From Venenivibrio stagnispumantis (GTDB taxonomy: Bacteria > Aquificota > Aquificia > Aquificales > Hydrogenothermaceae), in the NCBI RefSeq assembly GCF_900182795.1, contig NZ_FXTX01000001.1:1-64000 (forward strand): a stretch of DNA of 64,000 bases. The letters run 5' to 3'. The translations under genes were made by a program, and so were the position numbers. The notes under the pieces were generated by a model. It was given only the letters and a program-made list of their open reading frames with translations. It was not told the DNA's origin and ran no database searches. Shown here one piece after another: positions 7,866 to 17,755 of the stretch (position 1 is its first letter; the number at the start of each line of letters is the position of its first letter).

Positions 7866-8759
7866 ATGGTTAAGTTTATAATTTTTATTCTGTTGGCATT
7901 TTTATATGCTTTTGCCGATGAAAATCCTTATTTAATTTCTGCAAAAGAAGCAAAGGAAAATTTTAAAGATTATATATTTATTTTTGCAGATTCAAAGGAA
8001 AATTATCAGAAAGAACATATACCAAACTCTATAAATATTGATGCATTTTATCTTCAAGATATAGCAATACAAAATAAAGAAAAAGAAAGATGTAAATATC
8101 TTCCTTTATGTCCACAGACAGCCAAAAAATTATTTTCAGAAAATGGAATATCAAATAAAAGCAAAGTAATTATTTATTATACAAATCCGGATAAACCTTA
8201 CACAGCTACTTATGTATGGTTCGTTTTATATTCAATGGGTATGCCTGAAACAAATTTAAAAATCCTTGATGGTGGATTAAATGCATGGAAAAATGCCGGT
8301 TATGAAACTACATCCACTTTTTATAATCCTAAAAAAGCAGATTTTAAACCAAATCCAAGATATAATGTTGTTGCTACAAAAGAAGAAGTTTTGAAATATG
8401 TAAAAGAAAGACCAGAAGATACTGTTTTATTAGATGTTAGAAGTTTTCTTGAACATGTAGGAAAACAACCTATTCAAGAAATTAAAAGAGTAGGACATAT
8501 TCCTGGGGCAAAATTTATATACTGGAAATTTTTCCAAGGAAAAGATAGTTTTTTCAAACCAAAAGAAAAAATATTCAAAACCTTAGATGAATTAAAGATA
8601 ACAAAAGATAAAAAAATAATAATTTCTTGCAGCATAGGCGTTCGCTCTTCTTTTGTATTTTTAGCTTTAAAATCTATCGGTTTTAATAATCTAAAAATAT
8701 ATACCGGTGGATGGTATGAGTGGGGAAATGATGAAAACCTACCTATATGGGAGCCATAG
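7866..8759 (+). CDS. Periplasmic two-domain rhodanese (thiosulfate sulfurtransferase)
   Basis: 297 residues with a signal peptide (cleavage near residue 18, YAFA-DE) and two rhodanese domains. Domain 1 (about 25-140) is inactive-type and ends with LDGGLNAWKNAGY. Domain 2 (about 160-297) carries the catalytic cysteine in IISCSIGVRSS and ends with TGGWYEWG. It moves sulfane sulfur from a donor such as thiosulfate to an acceptor, here outside the cytoplasm, which fits sulfur-compound oxidation. It follows the ferredoxin by 47 bases. The physiological donor and acceptor are unknown. Confidence 0.9.
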   Translation: MVKFIIFILLAFLYAFADENPYLISAKEAKENFKDYIFIFADSKENYQKEHIPNSINIDAFYLQDIAIQNKEKERCKYLPLCPQTAKKLFSENGISNKSKVIIYYTNPDKPYTATYVWFVLYSMGMPETNLKILDGGLNAWKNAGYETTSTFYNPKKADFKPNPRYNVVATKEEVLKYVKERPEDTVLLDVRSFLEHVGKQPIQEIKRVGHIPGAKFIYWKFFQGKDSFFKPKEKIFKTLDELKITKDKKIIISCSIGVRSSFVFLALKSIGFNNLKIYTGGWYEWGNDENLPIWEP

Positions 8760-8779
8760 TATGAGAACTATACTACTTA

Positions 8780-8807
8780 TTGACAAACTTTTTCCAAGAA
8801 TTATATT
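8780..8807 (+). promoter_or_regulatory. Sigma70-type promoter for the EAL gene
   Basis: A consensus -35 TTGACA (8780-8785) and a TATATT -10 (8802-8807) are separated by 16 bases, about 38 bases before the start codon of the EAL-domain gene. Confidence 0.6.
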
Positions 8808-8845
8808 TAAAATAGATTGAAAGAATAAGATTAGGGGTAAGATAT

Positions 8846-9913
8846 ATGAGTTGTGTTAAATGTAGTAATATTCCTAAAATTGAATCAAAGCCAGCAAGAA
8901 TATATTTTGTAGGTGAAGTTGATGAACTTGAAGCTAAACTAAAACAGTTTTTCTTAAATTTAGGTATTTATTTAAAAGAGGATAATGGAGCATATTTTAT
9001 TGATGTAGAAAATGCATTTAATTTTTTTGAACAGCATCTTGATAAATTTAAAGAAAATTTTCCAGAGCTTTTAGCCGATGCAATCCATGTAGTTATTTAC
9101 TATAACAACGAAAAATTTAATTTTAAATCTCTTTTATGTGATAAAAGCTTACAATATTATATTAATTCTTTTGAAGATAGGGAATTTTTTTATATTTTAG
9201 AAAATGCTTCATTTACATTTTATTTTCAACCAATTGTTAACGTAAATGATAAAAGTATATATGGATATGAGGCACTTGTTAGAGGTATTAAATCAGATGG
9301 TTCCATAATGTTTCCAGATGAGTTATTTAAAAAATCAAAACGCAATGATTCAGATTTTTTGCTTGATAAATTATGTAGAGAAAATGCTTTAAAAGCTACT
9401 GCAGCTAAAAATATAAAACAAAAAGTTTTTATAAATTTTTTACCAACAGCCATATATGACCCAGCATTTTGTTTAAAAACAACAATTGAATGGGCACATC
9501 AGTTAGAATTTGACCCTAAAAATATTGTATTTGAAGTTGTTGAAACTGAATCTGTTGAAGATAAAAAACATCTTTTATATATACTTGAATATTACAAAAA
9601 AGAAGGTTTTATGGTTGCCCTCGATGATGTTGGAGAGGGTTATTCTGGTCTAATAATGCTTATAGAAATTAAACCAGACATTATAAAAGTTGATAGAAAA
9701 ATAATACAAAACATAGACTCAAATAAACTAAAACAATCTACATATAAAGCTCTGTATAATCTTGCAAAAGAACATGATATTTTGGTTTTAGCAGAAGGAG
9801 TAGAAACTGCAAATGAATTTGCAACGATAAGAGAGATAGGTGTTGATTTGGCTCAAGGGTATTATTTTGCCAAACCTCAACCAGAACCTATAAGGTCTAT
9901 AAATTTTGATTAG
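8846..9913 (+). CDS. EAL-domain cyclic-di-GMP phosphodiesterase
   Basis: 355 residues: an N-terminal region of about 110 residues with a CVKC pair at the very start and no recognised domain, then an EAL domain (about 120-350). Active-site residues are present: the EAL motif in YEALVRG, FINFLP, the glutamate in FEVVETES, the metal-binding LDDVGEG, the lysine in IIKVDRK, the glutamate in LAEGVE and AQGYYFAKP. It should therefore hydrolyse c-di-GMP to pGpG. This is a cytoplasmic enzyme with no membrane helix. Its likely relevance here is that both polysaccharide operons at 37-61 kb carry c-di-GMP receptors. That functional link is inference; the genes are 28 kb apart. Confidence 0.9.
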   Translation: MSCVKCSNIPKIESKPARIYFVGEVDELEAKLKQFFLNLGIYLKEDNGAYFIDVENAFNFFEQHLDKFKENFPELLADAIHVVIYYNNEKFNFKSLLCDKSLQYYINSFEDREFFYILENASFTFYFQPIVNVNDKSIYGYEALVRGIKSDGSIMFPDELFKKSKRNDSDFLLDKLCRENALKATAAKNIKQKVFINFLPTAIYDPAFCLKTTIEWAHQLEFDPKNIVFEVVETESVEDKKHLLYILEYYKKEGFMVALDDVGEGYSGLIMLIEIKPDIIKVDRKIIQNIDSNKLKQSTYKALYNLAKEHDILVLAEGVETANEFATIREIGVDLAQGYYFAKPQPEPIRSINFD

Positions 9914-9916
9914 TTA

Positions 9917-9940
9917 TTTAAAAAATCTTAGTTTTTTAAA
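9917..9940 (+). terminator. AT-rich hairpin after the EAL gene
   Basis: TTTAAAAAA and TTTTTTAAA are perfectly complementary around TCTTAG, 4 bases past the stop codon. The stem has no G-C pairs, so it is a weak terminator at best. Confidence 0.35.
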
Positions 9941-10000
9941 TTAAAAACCGTAAAGATTAAATATTAATCTGTCAAAATTCTCATTTATAAAAACAGCAGG

Positions 10001-10009
10001 TGATATAAT
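10001..10009 (+). promoter_or_regulatory. Extended -10 promoter for the TusA-DUF3343 gene
   Basis: TGATATAAT is a perfect extended -10 element 34 bases before the start codon. The same nine bases occur in front of the Omp85 gene. No clear -35 is present. Confidence 0.5.
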
Positions 10010-10043
10010 ATTTAATTAATATTAAAACTAAGTTGGAGCAAAT

Positions 10044-10625
10044 ATGAAAGAAGTTGATACAAGAGGTTTATTTTGTCCTCTTCCGCTTACCATTGTTTCA
10101 AAAAATTTAAAAGAGATACCGGTTGGTGAAAGATTAAAAATTTTGGCAGATGATAAAGCATTTAAAAAAGATATAGAGATTTGGGCGTATGAAACCGGAA
10201 ATAAATTATTAGAATTTAAAGAAGAAAATGGATATTATGTAGCTATTATAGAAAGAGGAAAAGGATTTAAAGGAGAAAATATTATAGATAAAATAAAATT
10301 CATATCTCTTGGTGTTAAATTACATTTTATAAAACATCTTTTAGATTTATTTCCACCTAAGAAACCAAAATATTTATTAACATTTGTTTCAGTAGCAGAA
10401 GGATTAAGGGCAGATAAATGGTTAAAAGAAGAAAAAAATGTTAATAATAAATATATACTTCTTCCGGTTCCAAAAGAGATATATCCACATTGTGGGCTTG
10501 TATTTGGATTTTTAAATAAAGAAGATGCAATAAATATCTATAATCTACTAAAAGAAAATAAATTTGCAGTTGAAGATATTCATATAGTAGATAAAGATAA
10601 AAAATATCCAGTTTTAAAAATTTAG
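10044..10625 (+). CDS. TusA-like sulfur carrier fused to a DUF3343 (Se/S carrier-like) domain
   Basis: 193 residues. The N-terminal domain (1-72) is a TusA/SirA fold with the signature RGLFCPLPL, and Cys11 is the persulfide-carrying residue. The C-terminal half (about 105-193) matches the DUF3343 pattern: a first strand LLTFVSVAEGLRADKWLK, then LLPVPKEIYPHCG with Cys150 in the family's conserved P-x-P...CG loop. DUF3343 is described as a putative selenium/sulfur carrier-like domain. Two candidate thiol carriers in one chain suggest intramolecular relay of sulfur or selenium. The gene overlaps convergent folC by 4 bases. Confidence 0.8.
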   Translation: MKEVDTRGLFCPLPLTIVSKNLKEIPVGERLKILADDKAFKKDIEIWAYETGNKLLEFKEENGYYVAIIERGKGFKGENIIDKIKFISLGVKLHFIKHLLDLFPPKKPKYLLTFVSVAEGLRADKWLKEEKNVNNKYILLPVPKEIYPHCGLVFGFLNKEDAINIYNLLKENKFAVEDIHIVDKDKKYPVLKI

Positions 10626-11842
10626 CTATAAAATTTAAGAACTTCTCCGGCAGTATATAATGAGCCAATAAAGAGGAAAAGATTATTATCTTGATTATTT
10701 TCTTTTATAAATTTATCAATATCTTTTAAATCTTCAAAAGCGATATATACTTTATCTTTTATATCTTCTATTTTCAGGCTTCTATCCATATTGGCTTGAT
10801 AAAAGATTATATTTTTTGAATATCTTTTTATTATATCTATCTCTTTTTGCCAATCTTTATCTTTCATTGCAGAAAAAATAACATATATATTTTTTTCAGG
10901 ATAAATCTCTTTTATTTCGCTTAATGTTTTTTCTATTCCATCCGGATTATGTCCGCCATCTAATATTATTAATGGATTTTGTTTTAAAATCTGCATTCTT
11001 GCCGGTATAGTAGTATCAAAAATTGCTTTTTTAATAATTTCTTCATTGATAGATATATTTTCTTTTTTCAGATATGTTAAAAATGCAGTAATTGCAGTAG
11101 ATATATTATTTGCCTGTCTTTTCCCAAGCATTTTTGTTTTTATATCTTTTATTGTAATATCTTTAAACCAATAATCTATTAAACCTTCTTCTTTTACCGA
11201 AAAATCAAAATCTTTTTTTAGATGATATATCTTTTTTATTCCAAGTTCATAAGCCTGATTTATAATTTCTTTTTGGTCACTTCCTATTATAAGTGGTCTA
11301 TCTTTTCTTGCTATGCCGAGCTTTTCATAAGCTATTTTTTCAAGGGTATCTCCTAAAAGATGTGTATGGTCGTAAGATACATTTGTTATTACTGAAACTT
11401 CCGGATAAACAACATTTGTGCTATCCCATCTTCCACCAAGACCTACTTCAAGTATTGCTATATCTATTTTTTCATCTTGAAAATATTTAAAAGCAATCAG
11501 AGTGCAGGCTTCAAAATATGTAAGATTATATTTTTCAATTAATGGTTTTATCTGATTTATATAATTTTCTAAAATATATTGTTTTATATTAATGCCGTTT
11601 ATCTTCCATCTTTCATTTTCTTCTACAAGATGGGGAGATGTGAATAATCCGGTTTTTTTGCCATAATTTCTAAAAAGGGCTTCTAAATAGTTAGATACAG
11701 AACCTTTCCCATTTGTTCCGGTTATTATAATAGATTGATAACTTTTTTCCGGATTATTTAGCTCAGATAAAGCGTTTTTTATTCTATCAAGAGTAGGATT
11801 TATATCAAAAACTTTTTTCTTAAATAATTCATAAAGTTTCAT
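10622..11842 (-). CDS. folC: Folylpolyglutamate synthase / dihydrofolate synthase
   Basis: 406 residues, Mur-ligase superfamily. The ATP loop is ITGTNGKGSVSNYLE (about 41-55); further marks are LEVGLGGRWDSTNVV, SYDHTHLLGDT and the C-terminal domain motif ILDGGHNPDG. The enzyme adds glutamate to dihydropteroate and/or folates. It is the last gene of the rnpB-to-folC minus-strand group, overlapping murD by 14 bases, so translation is probably coupled. Confidence 0.94.
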   Translation of the reverse strand: MKLYELFKKKVFDINPTLDRIKNALSELNNPEKSYQSIIITGTNGKGSVSNYLEALFRNYGKKTGLFTSPHLVEENERWKINGINIKQYILENYINQIKPLIEKYNLTYFEACTLIAFKYFQDEKIDIAILEVGLGGRWDSTNVVYPEVSVITNVSYDHTHLLGDTLEKIAYEKLGIARKDRPLIIGSDQKEIINQAYELGIKKIYHLKKDFDFSVKEEGLIDYWFKDITIKDIKTKMLGKRQANNISTAITAFLTYLKKENISINEEIIKKAIFDTTIPARMQILKQNPLIILDGGHNPDGIEKTLSEIKEIYPEKNIYVIFSAMKDKDWQKEIDIIKRYSKNIIFYQANMDRSLKIEDIKDKVYIAFEDLKDIDKFIKENNQDNNLFLFIGSLYTAGEVLKFYS

Positions 11843-13100
11843 TTTTTTCTTCTTTTACTCTTTTTACTATATCTTTAAATTTGTTTCCTCTATCTGCATA
11901 ATTTTTAAACATATCAAAACTTGCACATCCGGGAGAAAATAGTATCGTATCTCCTTTTTCTGCTATTTCCATAGCTTTTAAAACTGCATCTTGCAGGCTT
12001 TCTTCCAATGAATAATCTGCAAAATCTTTTATCATATCTTTAATTTCTTCTTTGCTTTTTCCTATTATGAATACTTTTTTTATTTTATCTTTAAAATTTT
12101 TCAAAGCAGAGAAATCTCCGCCTTTGTTTATACCACCGAGTATAAGGATTATTTTATTATTAAAGCTTTCTACTGCTCTATAAACTGCCTGAACTGTTGT
12201 AGCCTTTGAATCATTGTAAAAATCTACTCCATTTATTGTATCTACATACTCAATTCTATGCTCAAGGGGTTTAAAATTTTGTATAACCTCTTCCATCTTT
12301 TCAATCGGCACACCTTTTATATATCCAACTATCAATCCTGCCATTACATTTTCTAAGTTATGTTTTCCCTTTAATTTAACTTTTTCTATCGGGAATAATT
12401 TTATTTCATCTTCTGCTCTTATCCAAAAATAGTTATCTTTTATATATATTCCTTTATATTCCTCTGGTAATGGTGTTAAAGAAAAGAATAATTTTTTTGA
12501 TTTAATATTTAAATCTCTTAAAAATTGATAACTAAAATTTAGGACTGCATAATCATTTTCTTGTTGATTTTTGAATATTTTAAGTTTTGATAATAGATAA
12601 TGTTTATATTTTTTATGCCAATCAAGATGGTCTGTTGATATATTTAAAAATACGGCAATGTTGGGTCTAAAATCTTTTATTGAGTAGATTTGAAAAGAAG
12701 ATAGCTCTAAAACTGCAATCCCGTCTTCTGTTTCTTTTAAAATATCAGTAAAAGGAATACCATAATTTCCGCCAATATATGTTTTTTCAAAATGGGATTT
12801 TAAGATATTATAGATAATTGTGGTAGTTGTTGTTTTTCCATCTGTTCCGGTTATTGCTACTATTTCTCCTTTGAAATATTTATATCCAAGCTCTATATCT
12901 GTAAATACCGGTATTTTTCTTTTTTTTGCTTCTTTATAAATTTTATGAGAAAAAGGAACTCCGGGAGAGATTACTATATAATCTATATTATTTAAGTTAT
13001 AGCTGTCATTATCATCAATTAAGATATTCTGTATATTTTTATTGTCTAAAAAATCTTTTACCGATAATCCGGTTTTTCCTTTTCCGAAAATAAGCACCAT
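11829..13100 (-). CDS. murD: UDP-N-acetylmuramoylalanine-D-glutamate ligase
   Basis: 423 residues with the three Mur-ligase domains: an N-terminal Rossmann part (LIFGKGKTGLSVKDFL), the central ATPase with AITGTDGKTTTTTI near residue 85, SSFQIYSI and NISTDHLDWH, and a C-terminal domain containing HRIEYVDTINGVDFYNDSKATT. It adds D-glutamate to UDP-MurNAc-L-alanine in the cytoplasm during peptidoglycan synthesis. It is slightly shorter than the E. coli enzyme. It starts one base inside the pgi stop. It is not in a dcw cluster here, as is common in Aquificota. Confidence 0.95.
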   Translation of the reverse strand: MVLIFGKGKTGLSVKDFLDNKNIQNILIDDNDSYNLNNIDYIVISPGVPFSHKIYKEAKKRKIPVFTDIELGYKYFKGEIVAITGTDGKTTTTTIIYNILKSHFEKTYIGGNYGIPFTDILKETEDGIAVLELSSFQIYSIKDFRPNIAVFLNISTDHLDWHKKYKHYLLSKLKIFKNQQENDYAVLNFSYQFLRDLNIKSKKLFFSLTPLPEEYKGIYIKDNYFWIRAEDEIKLFPIEKVKLKGKHNLENVMAGLIVGYIKGVPIEKMEEVIQNFKPLEHRIEYVDTINGVDFYNDSKATTVQAVYRAVESFNNKIILILGGINKGGDFSALKNFKDKIKKVFIIGKSKEEIKDMIKDFADYSLEESLQDAVLKAMEIAEKGDTILFSPGCASFDMFKNYADRGNKFKDIVKRVKEEKNETL

Positions 13101-14446
13101 TAAGAAATCTCTAATTTATATTTTTCTTTATAAATTGATTTAAACTCTTCTAATTTTTGCTCGTAGCCTTTTCTACCCATTAATGCATAAGTGAAATTTT
13201 TTCCTTCTTCTACTGCCGGCTGGTCAAATGGGTTTATTTTGTATAGATAACCGGAAAATGCCGTTGCCATCTCATAAAGATATATAAGCATACCAATATT
13301 ATATGGATTTATCTCATCTAAAACAATAGTTAGGTTAGGCACTTTACTTTTTGTTAATGCTACTTTTGTTCCAAGTAATTCTTTATTTAATATTTCTGAT
13401 AAGCTATGTCCTGCAAGATAATTCAAATCTTCCGGTATATCGGTAGGAATTTTAAAATCTCTTTTAAATTTTTCAACCTGAATAAATGTAACGATTTTAT
13501 CTCTTGGGCCTTCTCTAAATAATTGGATTTGAGAGTGCTGGTCTATTGCACCGATTGCTTTTATCGGTGTTTGTCCAAATCCTTCTTTCCCAAGGCTTTC
13601 TGCCCAAAGTTGTTTATACCAATCAACAAAAGAAGATAATCTTTCAGAATAAGGCATCATTACTGATATAGATTTTCCTCTTCTAATATTTGCAAGATAA
13701 TGTAAAATGGCTATAAGATATGCCGGATTATGTTCTATATGCTCTTCTACAGAGCAGATTAAATCCATTTTTCTTGCTCCTTCTAAAATCTGCTCTATAT
13801 CTATTCCACAAACAGCCGCAGATAAAAGTCCTACCGATGATAAAACTGAAAATCTTCCACCTACATTTTCGGGAATTGAAAAACTTTTTATATTATTTTC
13901 ATTGGCAAATTTTCTTAAAAATCCTTTTTCAGGGTCTGTAGTAATTATTAGATGTTCTTTATATTTTTCTCCAAGCTCTTCTTTTAAAATATCAAGTATT
14001 ATTAAAAAATTGGCTATTGTTTCAACAGTTGAACCGGATTTTGTTATAACATTAAAGCAACTTCTTTTTATATCAATTCTATCAATAACTGCTCCAAATT
14101 TTTCCGGGTCAACATTATCAAGAACATAAAACTTAGGAAAATGGTTTTCATTATAGTTAAAATCATTTAAAGCCTCGTGAAGCATTATATTTCCAAGGGA
14201 AGAACCACCTATTCCTATAACAATAAAATAATCAAAATTTTCCCTTATTTGTTTAGCAGTTTCCAATATATCCGTTATATCTTGATAAGGAAGTTTAGCA
14301 AAATAAAAACTGTTATCTTTTTCTCTTTGAATTAAAGAATGGGTTTCTACGGTAAAATATCTAAATGATAAAAGCTCTTCCCTTAAAATACCATCTCTTT
14401 CTCCTATTCTATCTGCCATAACATCTGTATAATCTATTTTTATCAT
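13100..14446 (-). CDS. pgi: Glucose-6-phosphate isomerase
   Basis: 448 residues, the short bacterial form. Sugar-isomerase signatures are present: GIGGSSLGNIML (about 79-90), TKSGSTVETIANF, AESLGKEGFGQTPI with the catalytic glutamate, GAIDQHSQIQLF and the C-terminal QPAVEEGKN with the catalytic lysine. It interconverts glucose-6-phosphate and fructose-6-phosphate in gluconeogenesis/glycolysis. In this likely autotroph it would help supply hexose for cell wall and exopolysaccharide. It lies between lolD (30 bases) and murD (1-base overlap). Confidence 0.96.
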   Translation of the reverse strand: MIKIDYTDVMADRIGERDGILREELLSFRYFTVETHSLIQREKDNSFYFAKLPYQDITDILETAKQIRENFDYFIVIGIGGSSLGNIMLHEALNDFNYNENHFPKFYVLDNVDPEKFGAVIDRIDIKRSCFNVITKSGSTVETIANFLIILDILKEELGEKYKEHLIITTDPEKGFLRKFANENNIKSFSIPENVGGRFSVLSSVGLLSAAVCGIDIEQILEGARKMDLICSVEEHIEHNPAYLIAILHYLANIRRGKSISVMMPYSERLSSFVDWYKQLWAESLGKEGFGQTPIKAIGAIDQHSQIQLFREGPRDKIVTFIQVEKFKRDFKIPTDIPEDLNYLAGHSLSEILNKELLGTKVALTKSKVPNLTIVLDEINPYNIGMLIYLYEMATAFSGYLYKINPFDQPAVEEGKNFTYALMGRKGYEQKLEEFKSIYKEKYKLEIS

Positions 14447-14475
14447 ATCTATCCCCTCTTTTTATTTCTATTTTA

Positions 14476-15156
14476 TCATACTCTTTCAAATGCTTTCTCT
14501 TCTTTAAGGATTTTTCCATCTTTTATATAGATTATTCTGTCGCAATTTTTTGCTACTTCTATATCGTGGGTGGCTATTATTATTGTTGTGTTTTTTTCTT
14601 TGTTTAGATTTTTAAAAATTTCCATAACTATTTTTGTATTTTCTGAATCAAGATTTCCGGTTGGCTCGTCAGCAACCAATATCTTAGGATTATTTACAAT
14701 AGCCCTTGCAATAGCTACCCTCTGTTGCTCTCCACCGGATAACTGGGAAGGTTTATGATTAACCCTATGCTCCAAACCAAGTTTTTTTAAAATATTTATA
14801 GCTTTTTCTTTTGGTTTTTCTTTTTTTGATATTAAAAGTGGCATCATAACATTTTCCAAAGCTGTAAATTCCGGTAAAAGATAAGAAAGCTGAAAAACAA
14901 ACCCTATATATTCATTTCTAAATTTTGATAAATTCAGTTTTGAAACATCTTTATTATCTATTTCTATACTGCCTTCTGTTGGAGTATCTATTAAACCGAT
15001 AATATGAAGTAGTGTGCTTTTTCCTGAACCGGAAGGGCCCATAACTGCAACCATTTCACCTTCATTTATTGTTAAAGATATACTTTTTAATGCTTCTACT
15101 TCTTCATTTTTTGATTTATAAATCTTTTTTATATCTTTTAGCCTTACTATTTCCAA
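14476..15156 (-). CDS. lolD: ABC transporter ATP-binding protein, LolD type
   Basis: 226 residues with Walker A GPSGSGKST (about 41-49), signature LSGGEQQRVAIARA, Walker B ILVADEPTGNLD and switch histidine in IIATHDIEVA. The GNLD extension and QLSYLLPEFTALENV loop place it in the MacB/LolD branch, which releases lipoproteins from the inner membrane or performs mechanotransmission. No permease (lolC/E) gene is adjacent, so the partner must be elsewhere. It overlaps nadK by 10 bases. Confidence 0.88.
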   Translation of the reverse strand: MEIVRLKDIKKIYKSKNEEVEALKSISLTINEGEMVAVMGPSGSGKSTLLHIIGLIDTPTEGSIEIDNKDVSKLNLSKFRNEYIGFVFQLSYLLPEFTALENVMMPLLISKKEKPKEKAINILKKLGLEHRVNHKPSQLSGGEQQRVAIARAIVNNPKILVADEPTGNLDSENTKIVMEIFKNLNKEKNTTIIIATHDIEVAKNCDRIIYIKDGKILKEEKAFERV

Positions 15157-15995
15157 TTTAACTTTTCTCGTAAAATATCAAAATAGTTTTTATAAGGTGT
15201 TCTTATTAGATGGGCATAGTATGGAGATTTTTTTACTACAATTTCATCATTATACATTAGCTGTGTTCCTTCCTGTCCATCAAGGGTAAGCCAAGCATCT
15301 TTTTCTTTTGCAACAAGCTTTATAGTTATAGGTTCTAAGGTAGGAAGGACAATAGGTCTATCTGTTAATGTATGGGGGCAGATTGGAACCACAAGAAGCA
15401 CTTCCATCATAGGATAAACAATAGGCCCTCCGGCAGATAATGCATATCCGGTTGAACCATTAGGAGTTGATATTATTATCCCATCGCCGTTATATGTTGT
15501 TATATATCTATCTCCCACATATACTGCCACATCTACTATTCTTGCAAGAATGGCTTTATTTACAACCACATCATTTAAAACATCTGCTTCTAAAATCTTT
15601 TTCCCTTCTCTGTATAATGTAGCCCTTAGCATCATTCTTTTAGAGATACACAGCGGTTTTGATAATATCTGCTTTAATTTATCAAAGGCTTCATCTTCAT
15701 TTATCTCTGTTAAAAATCCAAGTCTTCCAAGATTTATACCTATTATAGGTATTTCATATTTTGCTACTCTTCTTGCAGAGATAAGTAAAGAGCCATCTCC
15801 CCCTACCACAATAAGAAAATCTATATCTTTTAAAAATTCTTCATGTTCTAAATCAGCAAGATTATCTGTTATATTGGATTCTATGCCGTGTAGATTTAAC
15901 CAATTTTTTATTTTTACGGCAAAATCCTTTGCTTCTTTACTTGCTTTTGTAAAAATATTTATTTTTTTATAAAACGGTAAAATTTTCTCTTCCAT
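15147..15995 (-). CDS. nadK: NAD kinase
   Basis: 282 residues with the NAD-kinase signatures VVGGDGSLLISARR (catalytic GGDGS), GRLGFLTEI, the NE/D-like ADVLNDVVVNK, and GDGIIISTPNGSTGYALSAGGPIV. It phosphorylates NAD to NADP in the cytoplasm. I prefer the ATG at 15995 (MEEKILPF), which sits 2 bases after the glyA stop. An in-frame TTG at 16022 would add nine residues and overlap glyA by 25 bases; neither start has a strong ribosome site. It overlaps lolD. Confidence 0.93.
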   Translation of the reverse strand: MEEKILPFYKKINIFTKASKEAKDFAVKIKNWLNLHGIESNITDNLADLEHEEFLKDIDFLIVVGGDGSLLISARRVAKYEIPIIGINLGRLGFLTEINEDEAFDKLKQILSKPLCISKRMMLRATLYREGKKILEADVLNDVVVNKAILARIVDVAVYVGDRYITTYNGDGIIISTPNGSTGYALSAGGPIVYPMMEVLLVVPICPHTLTDRPIVLPTLEPITIKLVAKEKDAWLTLDGQEGTQLMYNDEIVVKKSPYYAHLIRTPYKNYFDILREKLNWK

Positions 15996-15997
15996 TT

Positions 15998-17260
15998 TTA
16001 CTGTAGGTAATCCTTTGTCCAATCTGGATATAATGGATAACTACTGCATAAAGATAAAACATCTTCTTTGACTTCTTGTATTACTTTTTCATTATCAAGA
16101 TTTTTTAATACTTTTACTATGTTTTGGGCAATTCTTCTCATATCGTTTTCTTTCATTCCTCTTGTGGTAAGTGCAGCAGTTCCAAGTCTTATTCCAGATG
16201 TTATTGTAGGTTTTTCCGGGTCATAAGGTATAGCATTTTTATTTACGGTAATATTGGCTTTTCCAAGAGCTTCTTCTGCCTGATTTCCTTTTACATTTAA
16301 TGGTCTTAAATCTACAAGCATCATGTGGGAATCTGTTCCACCGGAAACTATTCTAAGGCCAAGGGCTTTTAACTCTTCTGCAAGAGCCTGAGCATTTTTA
16401 ACTACTTGGTGGGCATATTGTTTAAACTCTTCCGATAATGCTTCTTTAAATGCAACGGCTTTACCGGCTATAACATGCATTAAAGGGCCACCTTGTAATC
16501 TCGGGAATACCCATTTATCTATATCTTTTGCATATTTTTCTTTACAAAGGATTATTCCACCTCTTGGGCCTCTTAAAGTTTTATGGGTTGTAGAAGTAAC
16601 AAAATCTGCATAAGGAACAGGTGAAGGATAAGCACCACCGGCTACAAGTCCTGCATAATGTGCCATATCTACCAATAATAATGCTCCAACTTCATCTGCT
16701 ATCTCTTTAAATTTTGCCCAATCTATAACCCTTGAATAAGCAGATGCACCGGCTATAATCATCTTAGGTTTATGTTCTTTTGCAAATCTATAAACCTCAT
16801 CATAATCTATTAATTCTGTTTCCGGATGTAAGCCGTATTGGACTGAATTAAAAACTATACCGGAAACATTAACTTTTGCTCCATGGGTAAGGTGTCCGCC
16901 GTGGTCAAGTCTCATTCCAAGAATTGTATCTCCCGGTTGTAATTGGGAGAAAAAAACTGCCTGATTAGCCTGTGAGCCAGAATGGGGCTGGACATTTGCA
17001 TGTTCTGCATTAAAAAGTTTTTTTAATCTTTGGATTGCTAAATCTTCTACAATATCAACATACTCACAGCCACCATAATATCTTTTAAAAGGTAATCCTT
17101 CTGCATATTTGTTTGTTAAAACACTACCTTGGGCTTCCATTACTGCATAGGAAGTGTAATTTTCGGAAGCTATCATTTCAAGATGTTCTTGTTGTCTTTT
17201 AAATTCATTGGAAATAGCTTTAAATACTTCTTCATCTACTGCTTTTAAATGCTTCAGCAA
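15998..17260 (-). CDS. glyA: Serine hydroxymethyltransferase
   Basis: 420 residues, full length for the bacterial enzyme. Marks include [42 protein letters not shown] and the PLP-lysine motif [14 protein letters not shown], followed by [17 protein letters not shown]. It makes glycine and 5,10-methylene-tetrahydrofolate from serine. The folate link to folC at the end of the same operon is noteworthy but may be coincidental. An AGGAGG-type site precedes the ATG. Confidence 0.97.
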   Translation of the reverse strand: MLKHLKAVDEEVFKAISNEFKRQQEHLEMIASENYTSYAVMEAQGSVLTNKYAEGLPFKRYYGGCEYVDIVEDLAIQRLKKLFNAEHANVQPHSGSQANQAVFFSQLQPGDTILGMRLDHGGHLTHGAKVNVSGIVFNSVQYGLHPETELIDYDEVYRFAKEHKPKMIIAGASAYSRVIDWAKFKEIADEVGALLLVDMAHYAGLVAGGAYPSPVPYADFVTSTTHKTLRGPRGGIILCKEKYAKDIDKWVFPRLQGGPLMHVIAGKAVAFKEALSEEFKQYAHQVVKNAQALAEELKALGLRIVSGGTDSHMMLVDLRPLNVKGNQAEEALGKANITVNKNAIPYDPEKPTITSGIRLGTAALTTRGMKENDMRRIAQNIVKVLKNLDNEKVIQEVKEDVLSLCSSYPLYPDWTKDYLQ

Positions 17261-17277
17261 TTTTTTTCCTCCTATGG

Positions 17278-17724
17278 TTAAAGATTTTGATTTTCTATAT
17301 CTAATATAAGTTTTACCCTTCTTTCGTGTCTTCCACCTTCAAAAGGTGTATTTAAAAATACATCTATTATGGCAAATGCATGGTCTAAGCCAATAACCCT
17401 TTGACCAAGGGCAAGTATGTTGGCATCGTTATGAGAGCGAGCCATTCTTGCCATAAATTCATTAGTGCATAATGCAGCCCTTATTCCTTTTACTTTATTT
17501 GCAGCAATTGATATTCCTATACCGGTTCCACATATTATAATTCCAAATTCTGCTTCTTTTTCTGCTACAGATTTTGCAACTTCTTCTCCAAAATAAGGAT
17601 AATCAACCGGCTCAGGTGAATATGTTCCTTTATCTATAATTTCATACTTTTGAGATTTAAGATATTCTTTAATTTTCTCTTTGTAAAAAAATCCGCCGTG
17701 GTCACTTCCTATTGCAATTTTCAT
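17278..17724 (-). CDS. rpiB: Ribose-5-phosphate isomerase B
   Basis: 148 residues from the ATG at 17724 ([12 protein letters not shown]), chosen because GAGG lies 6-7 bases upstream; an in-frame TTG four codons earlier would overlap that ribosome site. RpiB/LacAB marks are [20 protein letters not shown], the catalytic cysteine in [15 protein letters not shown], and [15 protein letters not shown]. It interconverts ribose-5-phosphate and ribulose-5-phosphate. Confidence 0.94.
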   Translation of the reverse strand: MKIAIGSDHGGFFYKEKIKEYLKSQKYEIIDKGTYSPEPVDYPYFGEEVAKSVAEKEAEFGIIICGTGIGISIAANKVKGIRAALCTNEFMARMARSHNDANILALGQRVIGLDHAFAIIDVFLNTPFEGGRHERRVKLILDIENQNL

Positions 17725-17755
17725 CTTTAACCTCAAAAATTTTTTAATAAAAAAA

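Noticed and set aside
15996-16022. TTG start of nadK nine codons upstream
   Set aside because: It would overlap glyA by 25 bases; the ATG at 15995 gives a normal NAD-kinase N-terminus. Not fully excluded.
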